Source: Smallanthus sonchifolius (Eukaryota > Streptophyta > Magnoliopsida > Asterales > Asteraceae). From it: 64,000 nucleotides of DNA. The notes beneath the pieces were generated by a model. That model was not told where the DNA came from, made no database searches, and saw only the letters and a list, made by a program, of their open reading frames with translations. Positions 22,081 through 33,300 of the stretch are shown here, one piece after another. The position numbers were made by a program, and so were the translations under genes. The stretch lies in assembly GCA_023525975.1 (NCBI GenBank), contig CM042032.1, forward strand, positions 77,894,260 through 77,958,259, read 5' to 3'. Each line of letters opens with the position of its first letter. Within the stretch, counting starts at the first letter, position 1.

Positions 22081-22702
22081 TGGAGAGGGCCGTGGAAGAA
22101 GACATGGCACGCGTGGGCCGTGGAACACCGCGCCGCCTGTGCGTAGTCCACGACCATGGAGTTTTTTCATGGAGTATACCACACGCGTGGAAATCGTTTC
22201 AACGATAGTATAGCCATTTGAAATGGCTAGATTTAAAAAAAACTTTTTTTTAATTTTAAAATTAACCTTTTTTCAAACCATTTTTAAATTCAATTTCCAA
22301 CGGTTCTAAAAACACTATCAATTCTCAAACCATTTCACTCATTCTCAAACCATTCTCAATAAATGGATACACTAATTCCACCATCTCCGGAATCGGAAGA
22401 TGTAGCCCGATTATGTTCGAGACAATTACTACTACTATCGTTGAAATGGTAAAAGATGATGTGAAAGTTCGAACGCCTTCACACGAAGAGCCACTTTGAA
22501 TAGAGACTGTGAAGCTGCCCATGATCGTTTGGTTCACAACTACTTTGCCGATCCCACCCTTTATGACGATGACACATTCGGAACCCGTTTTCGAATGAAC
22601 AAACGGTTATTTTTACGGATTCTTAATGATTTGGAACGGGAGATGCATTTTTTTACGGTATTTATTTTTATGGTTTTTTGTTTCGATACGATTCCATTTT
22701 GA
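22081..22702 (+). pseudogene. PIF/Harbinger transposase N-terminal fragment
   Basis: Reading from about 22480, the plus strand encodes NRDCEAAHDRLVHNYFADPT, then LYDDDTFGTRFRMNKRLFLR and ILNDLERE. This is the well-conserved N-terminal block of plant PIF/Harbinger nuclease-like transposases (R..REAAH.RLV.DYF...P.Y....FRRRFRM). The frame is lost right after EREMHFF, so the DDE domain is absent. The GC-rich block 22085-22190 with ACGCGTGG repeats may be the element's 5' end. Confidence 0.7.
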
Positions 22703-22784
22703 TATTTTTCACTATGAGTACTAAAGCGGTATCGTACCACAATGTAAATTTGTAACTCACAATTTCATGTTTGTAACTTATATG

Positions 22785-22820
22785 GAATTCCGGCCGCATC
22801 TCGCGTTGGATCCCACTAGT
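22785..22820. other. Cluster of four six-base palindromes, linker-like
   Basis: GAATTC (22785), CGGCCG (22791), GGATCC (22808) and ACTAGT (22815) fall within 36 bp in the middle of very AT-rich DNA. The order and density resemble a cloning linker or polylinker remnant. Chance is possible. Confidence 0.4.
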
Positions 22821-23101
22821 TTATCTATAAAATATAACAATACAATTATTCCACTACAACGAAAATAAGGATTCTGTTTATTTTTTTGTTATGTATACAT
22901 ATCTAACTTTTATTTAGTTATGTCTTATACAAGCTACCAAAAAGTTTTTCAAAGTATCATGTAAAAAATAAATAATAGAACATCTAATTACATATTATAC
23001 GGATTAACCGGTGAGATGGATAAAAATAACACCACCAAAAATAAATCAAGATCAACTTCATTAATCCACTAATTTTGTTAAAAAAAAAGAGTTAAAAGTA
23101 C

Positions 23102-23498
23102 ATATAGTCTATAAGTTTGAAAAAATTAACTTTCAGTTTCTAAAACTCTAAATTATGTATAAACGTAACATGTTTGGTATCTAGAGTTATGATAGTTTAA
23201 TTTTTTTGTTAAATATTTAAAAAATATCAAAAAACCCTTAAATTAGAAAAAAAAAAAAAAAACAAAAAATAAACAGAAATAAAAAAAGACATATATGTAT
23301 ACCTCTAGTTCTCAGGCGGCACCACCACTTTTTAAAAAAAACTATCTTTTAATTTTTGTTTTTTAATCTAGGTGTATTTTGGTTATTTTTAAAATATTTA
23401 ACAAAAAAGTTAACTGTCATTCACTTTCATGGACCAAACATGTTACGCTTTACATAATTTAGGAACTAAAAGTGTAATTTTTCAAACTTAGAAACCAA
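23102..23498. mobile_element. Foldback element (MULE-MITE-like)
   Basis: The left arm (AAGTTTGAAAAAATTAACTT, then CGTAACATGTTTGGT) matches the inverse of the right arm (ACCAAACATGTTACGCTTTA, then AATTTTTCAAACTTAG). The arms are about 110-125 bp. No exact target duplication was found. Confidence 0.6.
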
Positions 23499-23830
23499 AT
23501 TTAAAATTTGAATATACCATAGGTAATATCTGTGTACTTAACTGTAAAAGAAAAACCGGGTTGGTGACCCAATAATAGAAGCAAAGCCTCTTGAACCACA
23601 TAAGTTTAAAAGTTTTGGGTTTAAGTACCACACGATTAAAGAAATTCGGGGGCTTTAAAAAAAAAAAAAAAAAAACCGTAAAAGAAAAAAAGACTTTCAA
23701 AAATCACTTAAAAAAACTAAGCGACAATTGTTTCATATTTATGCGTCTTTTATCCACAGCAGCCACGACGACAGAAAAACGAACACTTGGTTGCGTATTC
23801 CGTCTCAGCTTCTAAATCCGGAGGAGAATA

Positions 23831-26687
23831 ATGAAGGCCGGCGGTGGATTGGTGTTCGGAGTTCCACGCGCCGCCGCTCTGCCTACGCTATTCCTCCGCC
23901 GTCGCTGTTCCACATTTCGATGCTGCTCTTCTTCTTCTGGTACAGTTCCTCCTGCTCAAAATATCTATGAATTCCTTTCCTGATAACGTGCAATCAAATC
24001 TATGATTAATTGTTAAATTGATTTTTGATTTACCTCACTTGTTATTGGATTTAATTCATGTTGTAACGATATTTGATATTACAGTTGATATATGAATGAA
24101 ATTTTCGTTTAGTGACGAAAATAGTTTACAATTTGCCCTAACTTGATGTGTAGATCATGTTTCGTTTATAAAGGATGTGGCTGCAGCTCAGCCTCCTGAG
24201 CACCTGCATCATCTTCTGAAGATGCTTCAGGTGAGAGGTGAATCTATAATCTCTCCTGCCATGAAGCAAGGGATGATTCCCCTAGCAATTCCTCTATCCA
24301 AGAACAATTTAGGTTTGTAAATTTGTGTTAAGTTTAAAAGACTTGAAAATGTGAAATATCATACAAGTAACAAATTATCTGTTTGACTGTTTGTAGGTTC
24401 TGTAACAGCATTGTTGAGATGGCCAACGGCTCCGCCGGGGTAAATAAATTTACGCTTTTGCCACCAATGTGGAGGTTGTTTTGTTGGCGTAATCTGGTTT
24501 TTCATATGCAGGATGGAGATGCCGGTAGTGGAGGTCCGGAGTTATGGAGTGTGGCTTTTGGCCAAGACTGTGAGTTTATGTGAATTTTCAGTTGGAAATT
24601 GGAAGTTGGTGGCATATGTTTTAAGCATATGAAGATAGATGGTTTGTTATGATAAATTTCAGGTGGATCAATATATTCATAGAATTCTAGTTGAAGAAGA
24701 TGCTAATGGTTCTACTGAAGGCATTGATCAACTGTTTCAAGCTTCGGGTGTAGCTGGTGAAAAACTGTACACAAAGGGGGACTTTGCGAAATCTCCTAAT
24801 TCAAATTTAGACGTGTATCTTCTCCAGAAGGTATTGAGGATATGTTTCTTAATCTTAATTTAGAGACGGGTTTACAAAGACCATAGTTAGAGGTGGGTTG
24901 AATAGTGGTCAAAATAGGTTCAAGTTGAAACGGGTCATTTTTAATACTGGCAAGACAGGTTTTGTTAGGTTGACCCGCAACTCCTTTTTGTCCTTTAGTA
25001 GGGGCGGCTCGACTTTATAAAGAAAATAAGTTGAAGCTTGGGGCCCTCATATTTAAGGGGCCCTAGTTTATAGCGTTTAACTTCGTTTAATTTTCGTTTT
25101 GACAAGGAGAGCAAAGAATCAGTATACTTGGAAGTGTTTTCTTTCCATTGAAACTCACTCTAACTCTAATATGTGTGATTGTGTGCTTTTTAGAAATCGC
25201 CTACAAAAAATGTGTCATCATATTCCGACGTGTTAGGATCCTATGCAATTTTATTTATTTATTTTGGAAAAAGGGCCCTGATTTTAGAATCCGCTTTAGG
25301 CCCCCAAAAAGATTAAGTCGGCCCTGTCCTTTAGTTATGTGATTGTAAGAACAGTATTATTGCAATAATAATATAAACTTTGAATAAAGACGATTTAGGA
25401 GGTATTATTAGCTGCTTTTTTGTTAACCTGTTTGAGATAAAACACAACACAAATCAACCCATTTATAAGTAAACGAATATATGTTGGCAGGTTGGTCTCT
25501 TTCCAGACATATTGGAACGTAAAGTGATGAACCATTTCAAGAAAGGAGATCATGTAAGTGACTCCTGCCTATCAACAATGTAAATTAACCATGTTTAAGT
25601 TACTTTTAACCATCTACACACGATGGTACAAGGTTTCAGCCATGGTGACCGGAGAATTCTATACCAAAAAGGAGCATTTTCCTGGATTTGGACGGCCTTT
25701 TGTTTTCAACGCCGAGGTTTTGCTCAAGTATGAGAATCTATGTCATGATGAGCTGGATAATATCATTAAATTTAAATCATATGGACTGCATATTTCTTGT
25801 ATTTGCAGGGTTGGGCGCAATCCAGAAGCTAAAGATGCTGCAAGAGGGGCCTTAAAGTCACCATGGTGGACTTTAGGTTGTCCATACCAGGTGTCGTCGT
25901 TAGAATTGATCAATTCTTAACTGTTTTGACTGACATTTGAAATTGTTTTCTATTAAATTGTGATGGGAATTTGTTGATTTGATTTAGGAAGTTGCTGAGA
26001 TAGCTGAATGGGATGATGAACAAATTGAATTTATAAAAGAAAAGGTGTCAGAGGAGGGAAAGCAAGAAGATTTGATGAAAGGGAAGGATGCTGCTCAGGT
26101 GATAATATAGTTAGTCCAGGTGGCATTGCTGTTTGCAGCATTTAACCAATTTCAAGACCGGACCGGTCGAATCAATGAACTGAACTGGTCGCCCGGATTA
26201 TAATTTATTTTTTCTTTTTAAAATCTCGTTTACGGATTACTTCAGGCTCCATATTTTATTTATTTAAGTCATTAAAATTGTAAATTTAAATTAAAAAATA
26301 AGGTATTTTCATATTTTCTTTTAAATTAGATATATATAGTTTATTTTTTATAATATTTTTGACGTCATCCGGTTCTTAAATCCGGCCCGATCGGTCCGGC
26401 ACTGGTAAGGTGATCGGTTCGATGTCCTGTCCGGTTCTGGAAACATTGCATTTAACTCTACATAATGCTAAAATGGGTAAATAAGTAATTGTACCTTTTT
26501 TCAATATGGTTCCTTTTTCTGCTGCTGAAACTTCTCGAAAGTGCAGATTTCTTTAGATGAAGTTGCTTTTTTGCTGGACTTGGCATCGATTGAAGGGGCA
26601 TGGGATGAACAGCTGGATCGGATTGCTGAATGTTACCTAGAAGCTGGGCTACCGGAAATTGCCAAATTTGTCAAATATACAGACTGA
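23831..26687 (+). CDS. Predicted chloroplast protein, candidate ATP-synthase biogenesis factor
   Basis: Ten exons: 23831-23939, 24154-24312, 24397-24439, 24512-24569, 24663-24830, 25491-25553, 25633-25727, 25809-25890, 25988-26098 and 26547-26687. All junctions are GT..AG, the phases agree, and the product is 342 residues. The first 36 residues lack acidic residues and are rich in Arg, Ser and Ala (LPTLFLRRRCSTFRCC), as in a transit peptide. The body includes SVTALLRWPTAPPGMEMPVV, VDQYIHRILVEEDA, FYTKKEHFPGFGRPFVFNAE and KDAARGALKSPWWTLGC. I recall this conserved sequence from plant proteins named as chloroplast ATPase biogenesis factors (perhaps Arabidopsis At2g21385, BFA3). That name is from memory and unproven. 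No catalytic motif is visible. hAT MITEs sit in introns 5 and 9. Confidence 0.88.
24999..25326. mobile_element. hAT-type MITE in intron 5
   Basis: The termini are TAGGGGCGGCTCGACTT and the inverse of CAGGGCCGACTTAATC. It is flanked by a perfect 8-bp duplication TCCTTTAG (24991-24998 and 25327-25334). It has no coding capacity. Confidence 0.83.
26147..26448. mobile_element. hAT-type MITE (CCGG-rich), copy B, in intron 9
   Basis: The element runs from CAATTTCAAGACCGGACCGG to CCGGTTCTGGAAACATTG, with a perfect 8-bp duplication CATTTAAC (26139-26146 and 26449-26456). It is homologous to copy A at 3782-4156, including the inner GACGTCRTCCGGTTCTTAAA. Confidence 0.87.
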
Positions 26688-27460
26688 TATAGCATTTAAT
26701 GTATACGGTGAGGATCAATGCTACCCGGAAATAGATTTCTGGTTTTTTCCATATAACTGATCGCGCAAATGCCTCCAAATTCAAGATTGTTAAAATGTAA
26801 GACAAAAACATTTGTTCTTTGCACCTTTTATATTTAGTATGCAAGTGATGGTGTAGAACTTGATGAAATTATAATCGACCAGCTTGTGTGGATAGGTTTA
26901 TACAATCGTATGCATGATTATGATATCATTTTCACTCGGAAACAATTTTAAGCAGAGAACCGTATGTATCTATTGCTTTAACCGTGATATAACATGGTGC
27001 CCAAGATTCAGCAACAGTAGCCTTTCCGTCACTACCTATGTCAGAAGACAATGCGGGCATTGGAAAATCTTGACATGTAATGAGATTCCTTGACTGTTGA
27101 CCTTTTGATTTTTCGTTTGTTTTTCAAAAATTCTAGTGTGCACAACTGCTCAGTCAGAAAGGGGCGAGTGTGTGTTAATATAGCGGGTTCACGGGTTGAC
27201 ACGTTTCTTTTTATAGTTATTTTTATAAAAATTGTTTTTACGTCTTAATTTAAACCAACTAGTTGTTTATTTTTAAAATTTAAAACATGAAAGAAAATGA
27301 GTATTTTATATAGATTTGTATTTTGTTTTTGTAATTTTAATTTTATAATATTAAATTAATATAAAAAAATAAATTAAAACTTTTTCAGGTTAAACGAGCC
27401 GTGTTTGTACTATGTATTTCGTATTTTTGTGTTCGATTCACGTGTCTAATATGACTTTTT
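26688..27460. other. 3' flank of the chloroplast-protein gene
   Basis: It contains the presumed 3' UTR and AT-rich intergenic DNA. No further gene is supported. Confidence 0.5.
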
Positions 27461-27799
27461 TAGAGGTGAACAAACCGGGTTTTTTTGAAAATCGGTTCCG
27501 GGTAGGAACCTGGTATTGTGTGGTCAAAATGGTAAAAAACCGGGTAGAGGGTGGAACCGGGTATGGAACCGGTTCGGGTAGGATGAACCTAAACTCGTAG
27601 AGTCGGGTAGGAACCGGGTAGGGTCCAAAAACTGGGTAAGGCATAATTTTTTTAAATAAATGAATATAATAAACAACTTAAAATTCATTTTTTATTTATT
27701 TTTAAATGTTTACAAACAAAAGAAAATAGATTCTCTAAAAAAACACAACTAATACATTTTTTATTTTATTTTATTCTCCGTCTAAGTCGTCGCCTTGTC

Positions 27800-28056
27800 A
27801 GTTTTTTGTTTTTTCTTCGCCGGAACTCTTTGCTTTGCAATATTTACTAATTTGCATCATCAAATTTGAGTTCGAGTCTTTTCCCAATAAAACGCCACAA
27901 AATTTGCAACCAGCCTTTTGATACCCATCACTCATCTCACATAAATCACAATTGTACCAAACTTCCGGGTTCCTACTATTAGGTAGCAATGTAGCACCCT
28001 AACAACGGTAAGCTCGGTGGAGGAACCGTGACCAACGAATGATTGCGATTGAGCCA
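27800..28056 (-). pseudogene. hAT transposase N-terminus with BED-type zinc finger
   Basis: On the minus strand ATG at about 28056 starts MAQSQSFVGHGSSTELTVV. After a frameshift it reads NPEVWYNCDLCEMSDGYQKA, GCKFCGVLLGKDSNSNLMMQ and ISKYCKAKS. The spacing C..C (CKFCG) with H or C partners and YCKA fits the BED zinc finger of plant hAT transposases. The catalytic body is absent, so this is the leftover of an internally deleted hAT element. Confidence 0.6.
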
Positions 28057-29105
28057 TAACGAGAGCATAGCGAGAGTATTTTTTGCACTTTTTGCGTTCG
28101 ATTTTGCGTTTTCAAGTGGTGTAATCAACCAACTCATCCAACACCTATTTATACTAACTTAAGGAAGTAAAATGGTGCCCAAAAATGAAAAAAAAGTAGT
28201 CATATAACAGTAAAAAACGACTAGAAAGCCGTTTTTTAACGGCTATAATTCGAAAGCCCCTTCCAACGACTTGAACCGTGTAGGAACCAGGTAGGGAGAG
28301 GAACCAGTTTTCACTAGGGGAGAGGAATCGACGGTTTTTGTCGCACGCTGGTAGCCTAGTAGGGTTGTGCATACGGGTCAGACCAACCCATAAGGGTAGA
28401 CCCGTACCCGACCCCGACCCCGACCCGGACTCGTTTAAGGCAAAATCTCATAACCGTGAACCGTACTCTAGGGATAAGGGTAAACGGGGTTACGGGTAAG
28501 GTTTCATTTTGACCCGTTTGGCATGCACCATGCATACCTGAACAATATATGTGGGTGTTGCACACTTCAACAAAGTAAGCACAACCAGATGCGATAAATA
28601 TGGCTTTCGAAGTTGTTTACGTATGCGGTCAAGTAAGCACAGTAGAACATATACCTTGCAATAGGGACCGCTTGCGAACTGCCTAGTCATGAAGATGGAG
28701 TTGGGTGACCCGTATGCACAGTCAGAGGTGGTGATGAGTTGCATGAAGCTTGTCAACCTGAAGCCTTGCGATAGGGATGGAATGGAAGCCTTGCGATTAG
28801 GGGATTAAAACGTGGGATTGGTATTTGGGTGGTAAATTATCTCTAATTTTAATCATTGATTCTTAAATCTTTTTAAATTTATTAAAATTTAAAAGATTTT
28901 ACACATATCCATACATAATATGCGCATAATTTCAAATAAATCTGTTAGGAGTGTGGATATGGTGGGTCGACGGTTCTAATATGGATGGTACGTGTTAACA
29001 AACGAACATGTACAGAGAAAAGATGGAGACTCAATATTATTCAAGTGAAGATTAGATTACAAATGAAGAGAAAGTAAACATTAAATAGGCAGGCTAAGCC
29101 TTACT

Positions 29106-30334
29106 GTTTTCCAACACATGTTTTGTTATAAAATAGTTTTGAGTTACTGTCCAACTGGGACTGTTGTACCGGTGTCGAAACTTCTTAGTTTCGATTGGGC
29201 ATATGTGTATCGAAACTACTTAGTTTCGATGGAGTATTTGAGTGTCGAAACTACCTAGTTTCGATTGACAAGAGGGTATCGAAACTACCTAGTTTCGATT
29301 GAGCAACATGTATCGAAACTACCTAGTTTCGATTGAACAACTAGTATCGAAACTGAGTAACAGGTATCGAAACTCCTAGTTTCGATTGAGTAACGGATAT
29401 CGAAACTCCTAGTTTCGATTGAGTATATGTATCGAAACTACTTGTTTCGATTGAGTATAGGTATCGAAACTCCTTGTTTCGATTACTGGACTTCTGTTTG
29501 ACAGAATCAGTCCTGCATATTTATGTTTTAAAACTTGAATTTGACACATTTTTCTTGTTATCTTACTTGCGATTGAATAAGATGTAAGTTTAGCTACGGT
29601 TTTAAATAACATAATATGAAAAATATCGAGTTTTTACCTTAAAACCGCGATGAAAATGATGAAGAAAACAGAGAATGATCTTGAGTCTTTCGCTAAACTC
29701 TCTTTATAAACACTTGAAATTCTTTTTAAATCAGTAAATTATGGTAGATTTCGCCTTGAAACTGGACTTCGAATCGAAGAGAATTGAAGAATTTGCCGTA
29801 AGAAAATGAGTGATAAAATGGGAATTGTGAGGAAAATGAGGGAGGTGGTATGGTTTCACTTGAGTTTTTCTCAGGAGAGGTATGGGTCGAGGTGTGGGTT
29901 TTCTCTGCACTTCGGCCGAAAAAGTCAAAAAAAATGATTTGAGAGCTTATAATTAGTTTTTAAGTATTAGTTTATTAGAGGTATTAATATCAATTAGAGT
30001 TTTAAGGGGGTAATTTAATTCGGTTTAGGTTCCCCACGGTATTATAATTTTATTCTAAAAATAATTTATTGTTCCACGTAAAGTTTGGAAATAAAATATA
30101 TATGTATATATATTTTTTTGGTTATTTATTTTAACCACTAGTGTTCGAATTTGTCGGTTTATATGACACGTGAACCGGTAACTCCTAGAATTACCAAAAT
30201 ATGAAATGAGACCATGTACGGTCTTTGTAGGACCAAAATGTCCTTGTTTGTGAAATCAAATAAATCACAAGAATAATTATAACGTAAACTTGTTTATAAT
30301 GTGTACGGATATTGACCTGAAATGTCGGGTGTCA
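29106..30334 (-). repeat. Truncated 3' LTR of gypsy element
   Basis: This aligns with 36108-37349 almost base for base. The break is at TTACTG|TTTTCCAACAC: left of it is copia LTR sequence. Compared with the 5' LTR it lacks about 14 bp within the palindrome array near 29350. Confidence 0.9.
29175..29490. repeat. Palindrome array in the gypsy 3' LTR
   Basis: About ten units of the form TATCGAAACTACCTAGTTTC followed by GATTG and a variable spacer of 8-12 bases. Each unit is itself a palindrome (ATCGAAAC..GTTTCGAT). The same array is in the other LTR. Confidence 0.92.
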
Positions 30335-30370
30335 CATTCTCCCCTTGTTAAAAGAATTTCGTCCCGAAAT

Positions 30371-33300
30371 TCAATTCGTGTTATCTTGAACTGATGTATC
30401 CTTAAACAAGGATGGGTATTTTGTTTTCATTTGGTCTTCTCGTTCCCATGTATACTCAGGACCACGTTTTGAGTTCCAACGTACTTTAACCAGTTTGATT
30501 CGACTGCGTCTCAGTCTTTGAACTTTCCAATCTGAAATCTCAATCGGTTCCTCGATGAAATGCAACCTGTCATCTATGTGAATCTCATCAGGCGGTATAA
30601 TTAACGTCTCGTCTGATAAACACTTCTTGAGATTTGATACATGAAACGTATCGTGTACATTGCTTAGTTCTTGTGGTAACTTGAGCTTGTAAGCTACAGG
30701 GCCAACTCTAGCTTGTATTTCAAAAGGTCCAACGTATCTAGGGTTGAGCTTACCACGGTTACCAAACCTTGCAACGCCTTTCCATGGTGAGACTTTTAAC
30801 ATTACTCGGTCACCAATTTGAAATTCTAATGGTTTCCGCCTGTTATCAGCATAGCTATTCTGTCTGTCTCGGGCCGCTTTCAGACGGTCCTTAATTTTGA
30901 AGATCTTATCAGTGGTTTCCTGGACAATCTCAGGGCCTGTCAATTGTTTTTCACCAACTTCCACCCAACATAGCCGTGAGCGGCATTTACGACCGTATAA
31001 AGCTTCAAACGGAGCTGCCTTAATGCTCGTGTGGTAGCTGTTATTATAGGAAAACTCCGCCAACGGTAAATGAGTATCCCAATTACCTCCGAAATCAATT
31101 ACACACGCACGGAGCATATCTTCTAAGGTTTGGATAGTCCTTTCACTTTGACCGTCCGTTTGTGGATGGTATGCCGTGCTCATGTCAAGACGTGTGTCCA
31201 TGGCTTCTTGTAATGATTTCCAGATTCTAGACACGAATCTGCTGTCTCTATCAGAGATAATAGAAATTGGCACTCCATGCCTAGCCACAATTTCCTTGAT
31301 ATAAAGCTTTGCAAGTTTCTCGGTTTTATCCGTCTCCTTGATAGGTAGAAAATGAGCTGATTTTGTTAAACGGTCGACAATTACTCATATGGTATCATAA
31401 CCACTGGACGTCTTGGGTAATTTCGTGATGAAATCCATAGAAATCTGTTCCCATTTCCATTGAGGAATTTCGGGTTGTTGTAACAATCCCGACGGTTTCT
31501 GATGTTCTGCCTTTACCTTTGAACATGTCAGGCATTTACCGACATAGGTAGCAATTTCTCCTTTCATGTTTGGCCACCAATAGTGTTCTTTCAGATCCTT
31601 ATACATCTTATCTGAACCTAGGTGAATGGAGTACCTGGACTTGTGGGCTTCGTCCATAACCAACTCTCGTAAATTACCAAAACATGGCACCCAGATTCTA
31701 TTCATGAAGTATAAAGTATCATCTGACTTTGGTTCCAATTGTCTTATCATTCCTCGTAAAGCTTCATTATGAATGTTTTCTTCTTTGCTTGCCTCTTGTT
31801 GTGCCATCCGGATTTGAGTCGTGAGACTCGTATGAATTGTCAATCCTAGGGCACGAACACGAAGAGTTTTAACTCGTTCCTTGCGACTTAAGGCATCTGC
31901 TACGACGTTTGCCTTACCCGGGTGATACTTGATATCACAGTCGTAATCATTCAGTAGCTCTACCCAACGACGTTGTCTCATGTTGAGTTCCTTTTGATCG
32001 AAGATATGTTGGAGACTCTTGTGATCAGTAAAGATAGTGCATCTTGTACCGTAAAGATAATGTCTCCAAATCTTGAGTGCAAACACAACTGCGCCCAACT
32101 CCAAGTCGTGGGTCGTATAATTCTTTTCGTGCACTTTTAGTTGTCGTGAGGCATAAGCGATGACTTTGTCTCTTTGCATTAACACACAACCAAGTCCTTG
32201 GTGTGATGCATCGCAGTATACGACAAAGTTGTCGATTCCCTCAGGAATGGATAAGATCGGTGCACTACACAACTTCTGCTTCAGTAATTGAAAAGCTAAC
32301 TCTTGCTTGTCACTCCAATCAAACTTCTTTTCTTTCTGGGTTAATGTGGTTAAAGGCAAGGCTATCTTTGAAAAATTCTCGATGAATCGCCTGTAATAGC
32401 CCGCCAAACCCAGAAATTGACGTACCTCAGTCGGAGTTGTTGGTGCTTCCCAGTTTTTGATCGCTTCAATTTTTGATGGGTCTACGTGAATACCATTCTT
32501 ATTGATGACGTGTCCTAGAAAGTGAACCTCTCGGATCCAAAACTCACACTTAGAGAATTTAGCATAAAGCTTCTCATTCCTGAGTAGTTCTAAGATTAAT
32601 TTCAGATGATGCTCATGATCTTCCTTGGTTCGTGAATATATTAATATGTCATCGATAAATACTATCACGAATTTATCCAAGTATGGCTTGCACACGCGGT
32701 TCATGAGATCCATGAAAACAGCTGGTGCGTTCGTCAAACCAAATGGCATAACTAGGAACTCGTAGTGACCGTAACGAGTCCTAAAAGCCGTTTTTGGTAT
32801 ATCTTCTTCTTGAATTTTCAGTTGATGATACCCTGATCGTAGATCAATTTTAGAATAGAAGCTGGAACCTTGAAGTTGATCGAACAGATCATCTATTCGA
32901 GGAAGAGGATACCGGTTCTTGATTGTAAGTTTGTCTAATTCTCGGTAATCAATACACATCCTAAAGGTTCCATCCTTTTTCTTTACGAATATGACCGGAG
33001 CTCCCCAAGATGAGAAACTAGGTCTTATGAAACCTTTATCAAGCAACTCTTGCAGTTGATTAGATAATTCCTGCATCTCGGAAGGTGCTAGTCGATACGG
33101 TGACCGTGCAACCGGTGCGGCTCCTGGTACCAAGTCGATTCGGAATTCTACTTGCCTCGGTGGTGGTAATCCAGGTAAGTCTTCAGGAAAAACTTGGGGT
33201 TAATCTTTAACGATTGGTATGTCTTCAAGTCGACGTTTCTCGGGTTTCTTCTCGACGACGTGAGCCAGGAATACGCAATAGCCTTTACGTAGGTACTTAC

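Noticed and set aside
22496..22702. A complete PIF/Harbinger transposase gene
   Set aside because: Only the N-terminal block is present; the frame ends right after it and no DDE region or ARB-type partner gene is visible nearby.
29175..29490. Regular short palindromic repeats with variable spacers, resembling a CRISPR array
   Set aside because: The host is a plant, the array occurs in both LTRs of one retrotransposon, the spacers are only 8-12 bases, and no cas genes are present.
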